From positions 1-6,842 of the forward strand of contig DAOUXE010000058.1 of the NCBI GenBank assembly GCA_030666765.1: DNA of 6,842 nt, written 5' to 3'. The stretch is from Methanosarcinales archaeon. Its GTDB lineage: Archaea > Halobacteriota > Methanosarcinia > Methanosarcinales > Methanogasteraceae. A model generated the notes under the pieces. It was not told the DNA's origin. It did not search any database and worked only from the letters and a program-made list of their open reading frames with translations. How positions within the stretch are numbered: position 1 is the stretch's first letter; each line of letters begins with the position of its first letter. A program made the translations under genes and the position numbers. Below, in pieces: positions 5,553-6,842 of the stretch.

Positions 5553-6350
5553 CTAAACAAGGATTTTCAGTGCTTTATCGACATCGACGCCATCGTGCAC
5601 GATCGCTGCAGCCGCCCGCGTCATCAGTGTCGGATCGTTTGCCTGAAATGCATTTCTACCGATAGCAGCACCTTTAGCGCCTGCTTCCATCGCACCCTTG
5701 ATCATCTGCAGGAACTCCCTGTCCGTATTCGTCTTTGGTCCGCCTGCGATCACCACAGGAACCGGACAGCCCGCAACCACAGTCTTGAATGAGTCCGGAT
5801 CGCCGGTATAGTTGGTCTTGATGATATCCGCGCCAAGTTCAGCGCCGACACGAGCCGCAAGTGCGACCGCGACCGGGTCGTGCTGGTTGGGGATTGTGGC
5901 ACCTCGCGGGTACATCATAGCAACAAGCGGCACACCCCAGTAATCACAGTCATCAGAGACCGTACCAAGATATTCGAGTTGGTCTGATTCGGTATCAGAG
6001 CCGACATTGATGTGCACGCTCACGGCATCAGCTCCGAGTTTGATCGCCTCTTCGACGGTGCATACCGCCACTTTGTTGTTCGGATCGGGTCCAAGCGAGG
6101 TGGACGCGCTCATATGGACGATGAGTCCGATATCGTGCCCGTATCCGCGATGCCCGTGCTTGACCATCCCTTTCTGCATGAGTACTGCATCCGCGCCGCC
6201 CTCTGCCACCTTGTTTATAGTCTCCCCGATATTTACGAGACCTTTTATCGGGCCCTCTGATATTCCATGATCCATCGGAATGATCAGTATGTTTCCGCTC
6301 TTCCTATCGAAGATCCGTTCAAGCCTTACCTTCTTTCCTATTTCTGGCAT
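5553..6350 (-). CDS. aroA': 2-amino-3,7-dideoxy-D-threo-hept-6-ulosonate synthase (AroA')
   Basis: The 265-residue protein is a class I aldolase-fold (DhnA) enzyme of the archaeal shikimate entry route. It joins aspartate semialdehyde to a deoxy-ketohexose phosphate; the product goes to 3-dehydroquinate via AroB'. Evidence: [14 protein letters not shown] (Asp27, His28), the hallmark separating AroA' from archaeal FBP aldolase; MYPRG with Tyr147; [10 protein letters not shown] with the Schiff-base Lys178; and phosphate-binding VIAGGPK and AIGRNAFQ. Length matches the family (about 265-273). The ATG was chosen because GGTGA lies 4 bp before it and [14 protein letters not shown] is the usual start. 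It is a single-gene unit here: its usual partner aroB' does not follow. It ends with TAG. A fructose-bisphosphate aldolase side activity cannot be excluded. Confidence 0.88.
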   Translation of the reverse strand: MPEIGKKVRLERIFDRKSGNILIIPMDHGISEGPIKGLVNIGETINKVAEGGADAVLMQKGMVKHGHRGYGHDIGLIVHMSASTSLGPDPNNKVAVCTVEEAIKLGADAVSVHINVGSDTESDQLEYLGTVSDDCDYWGVPLVAMMYPRGATIPNQHDPVAVALAARVGAELGADIIKTNYTGDPDSFKTVVAGCPVPVVIAGGPKTNTDREFLQMIKGAMEAGAKGAAIGRNAFQANDPTLMTRAAAAIVHDGVDVDKALKILV

Positions 6351-6354
6351 GGTT

Positions 6355-6359
6355 TCACC
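6355..6359 (-). promoter_or_regulatory. Shine-Dalgarno of aroA'
   Basis: GGTGA on the minus strand lies 4 bp before the ATG at 6348-6350. It supports this start; an ATG at 6359-6361 that contains the first two G is out of frame. Confidence 0.6.
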
Positions 6360-6395
6360 ATTTCATTCATTACTGCGGTATTACAGAACCGGTGG

Positions 6396-6403
6396 TATTA
6401 TAA
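6396..6403 (-). promoter_or_regulatory. TATA box of aroA'
   Basis: TTATAATA on the minus strand is centred about 50 bp before the AroA' ATG. It predicts a transcript start near 6373 and a leader of about 23 nt containing the Shine-Dalgarno. Confidence 0.55.
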
Positions 6404-6441
6404 GTATTGTTTGATCAGGAAACTGTCCAACACCAACACAG

Positions 6442-6453
6442 TATAATTATAAG
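6442..6453 (+). promoter_or_regulatory. TATA-like box upstream of a small ORF
   Basis: TATAATTATAAG is centred about 26 bp before the ATG at 6474, at leaderless distance. The box is partly palindromic (TATAATTATA), so it could serve either strand. Confidence 0.35.
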
Positions 6454-6473
6454 ATACTTCAAAGTAGTCTACT

Positions 6474-6590
6474 ATGGAGTATCCAACCTGTATAGGCCGG
6501 CAGCAGGAACTAACAACACTAGAAAACTCACAAATAGAAATCTCCCACCCACCAGTTTTGCACACGGGTTTATTGATTGACAATAGCTGA
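6474..6590 (+). CDS. Possible 38-codon small protein, unrecognised
   Basis: ATG 6474 opens MEYPTCIGRQQELTTLENSQ, then IEISHPPVLHTGLLIDNS, to TGA 6588-6590. The same frame after TGA reads WKCVYPHIERSVL to TAA 6630-6632. I do not recognise it and it has no clear domain, signal or membrane segment. The only support is a TATA box at leaderless distance and reasonable composition. It could be a remnant whose 3' end is cut by TGA, like two other genes here, or simply chance. Longer minus-strand frames across the same bases look Cys/Phe/Ser-rich and unlike a protein. Confidence 0.2.
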   Translation: MEYPTCIGRQQELTTLENSQIEISHPPVLHTGLLIDNS

Positions 6591-6603
6591 TGGAAATGTG
6601 TGT

Positions 6604-6660
6604 ACCCGCACATTGAGCGTAGCGTGCTTTAATTGACCAAAAACGCGAGATTGTGCGGGT
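6604..6660. repeat. Perfect 9-bp inverted repeat, 39-bp spacer
   Basis: ACCCGCACA (6604-6612) and TGTGCGGGT (6652-6660) are exact inverted copies, GC-rich in AT-rich surroundings. Inside the spacer GCGT and ACGC form a shorter nested pair. It lies about 100 bp before the gene that runs off the window, so it may be an operator, a hairpin or a mobile-element end. Confidence 0.5.
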
Positions 6661-6730
6661 GAACGAATCGCTTATGCGCACAAACGGTGGTTGAGTAAGT
6701 AAGTCGTTACCGAAAAATAAAGTAGCAAAG

Positions 6731-6738
6731 TTTATTAG
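6731..6738 (+). promoter_or_regulatory. TATA box of the gene starting at 6761 (leaderless)
   Basis: TTTATTAG is centred about 26 bp before ATG 6761. No Shine-Dalgarno precedes the ATG. Confidence 0.4.
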
Positions 6739-6760
6739 ACAAACCCTCGTATATACAAGC

Positions 6761-6842
6761 ATGGATGATCACGCACAACCCACATCATGGTTGAAAGCCT
6801 TGTCCGGAGCGGATGAAGTTCAAGCGCGGCGGTTTGCAGCGG
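6761..6842 (+). CDS. Start of a truncated gene, possibly an ISAzo13-like transposase
   Basis: ATG 6761 opens MDDHAQPTSWLKALSGADEV then QARRFAA and the frame is still open at the window end (27 codons). The pattern of a short polar leader then LSGADEVQARRFAA, rich in Ala and Arg, resembles the N-terminal region before the helix-turn-helix of ISAzo13-type transposases. This is an impression from a very short stretch, not a firm match. A TATA box lies at leaderless distance and a GC-rich inverted repeat lies about 100 bp upstream, which would fit either a mobile-element end or an ordinary promoter region. The 3' end lies outside the window. Confidence 0.5.
   Translation, partial: MDDHAQPTSWLKALSGADEVQARRFAA

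Noticed and set aside
4621..5555. Pyrrolysine readthrough of TAG at the ends of the NIF3-like gene, the antitoxin and aroA'
   Set aside because: All three proteins already have full family length at TAG, the antitoxin has two TAG in a row, and the downstream frames do not look like protein.
5553..6350. Archaeal fructose-bisphosphate aldolase as the primary call
   Set aside because: The [14 protein letters not shown] motif is that of AroA'; FBP aldolases of this fold have a different sequence around the first Asp.
6398..6762. Overlapping minus-strand ORFs of 71 and 96 codons
   Set aside because: Composition is unlike protein (Cys, Phe and Ser-rich), one overlaps the aroA' TATA box, and the other crosses the inverted repeat.
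1..6842. tRNA, rRNA, CRISPR array or replication origin
   Set aside because: I looked for cloverleaf-like arms, regularly spaced repeats and repeated origin boxes by eye and found none.

Overview
The window looks like a piece of a euryarchaeal chromosome, most likely from the Methanosarcinales or a related methanogenic or alkane-oxidising (ANME or Syntrophoarchaeum-like) lineage. This rests on an ADP-dependent sugar kinase of the archaeal type, the archaeal alternative shikimate enzyme AroA', TATA boxes placed about 25 bp upstream of leaderless start codons, GGTGA-type ribosome binding sites, and a secreted multiheme cytochrome with an archaeosortase-type C-terminal anchor. The taxonomic placement is inference; no marker gene is present.

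Layout, left to right. (1) 1-381 (+) is the 3' end of an ADP-dependent phosphofructokinase/glucokinase. (2) 447-954 (-) is an unrecognised gene broken by a frameshift and an in-frame TGA, lying 12 bp behind (3) a 12-helix MFS transporter at 967-2034 (-). (4) 2035-2742 has no convincing intact gene; it holds degenerate intergenic repeats, a possible small gene remnant and an imperfect hairpin. (5) 2743-3702 (-) encodes a secreted 11-heme c-type cytochrome with an acidic linker and a PGF-CTERM-like tail. (6) 3703-3852 is a divergent promoter region: a led, Shine-Dalgarno-containing promoter for the cytochrome and a leaderless promoter for (7) the NIF3/DUF34 dinuclear-metal protein at 3853-4623 (+). 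(8) 4700-5322 (-) is a VapBC-type toxin-antitoxin module with an intact antitoxin and a toxin gene broken by a nonsense codon and a homopolymer frameshift. (9) 5553-6350 (-) is AroA' (2-amino-3,7-dideoxy-D-threo-hept-6-ulosonate synthase). (10) 6351-6842 holds the aroA' promoter, a possible 38-codon ORF, a 9-bp inverted repeat, and the first 27 codons of a gene that runs off the end, possibly a transposase.

The intact genes serve separate functions: glycolysis, transport, extracellular electron transfer, metal-cofactor metabolism and aromatic amino acid synthesis. There is no obvious single operon system. The two most informative signals are the cytochrome with its promoter, and the decay pattern: two broken genes each carry both a frameshift and a TGA where tryptophan is likely, while neighbouring genes are intact. 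I see no convincing new multi-gene system.
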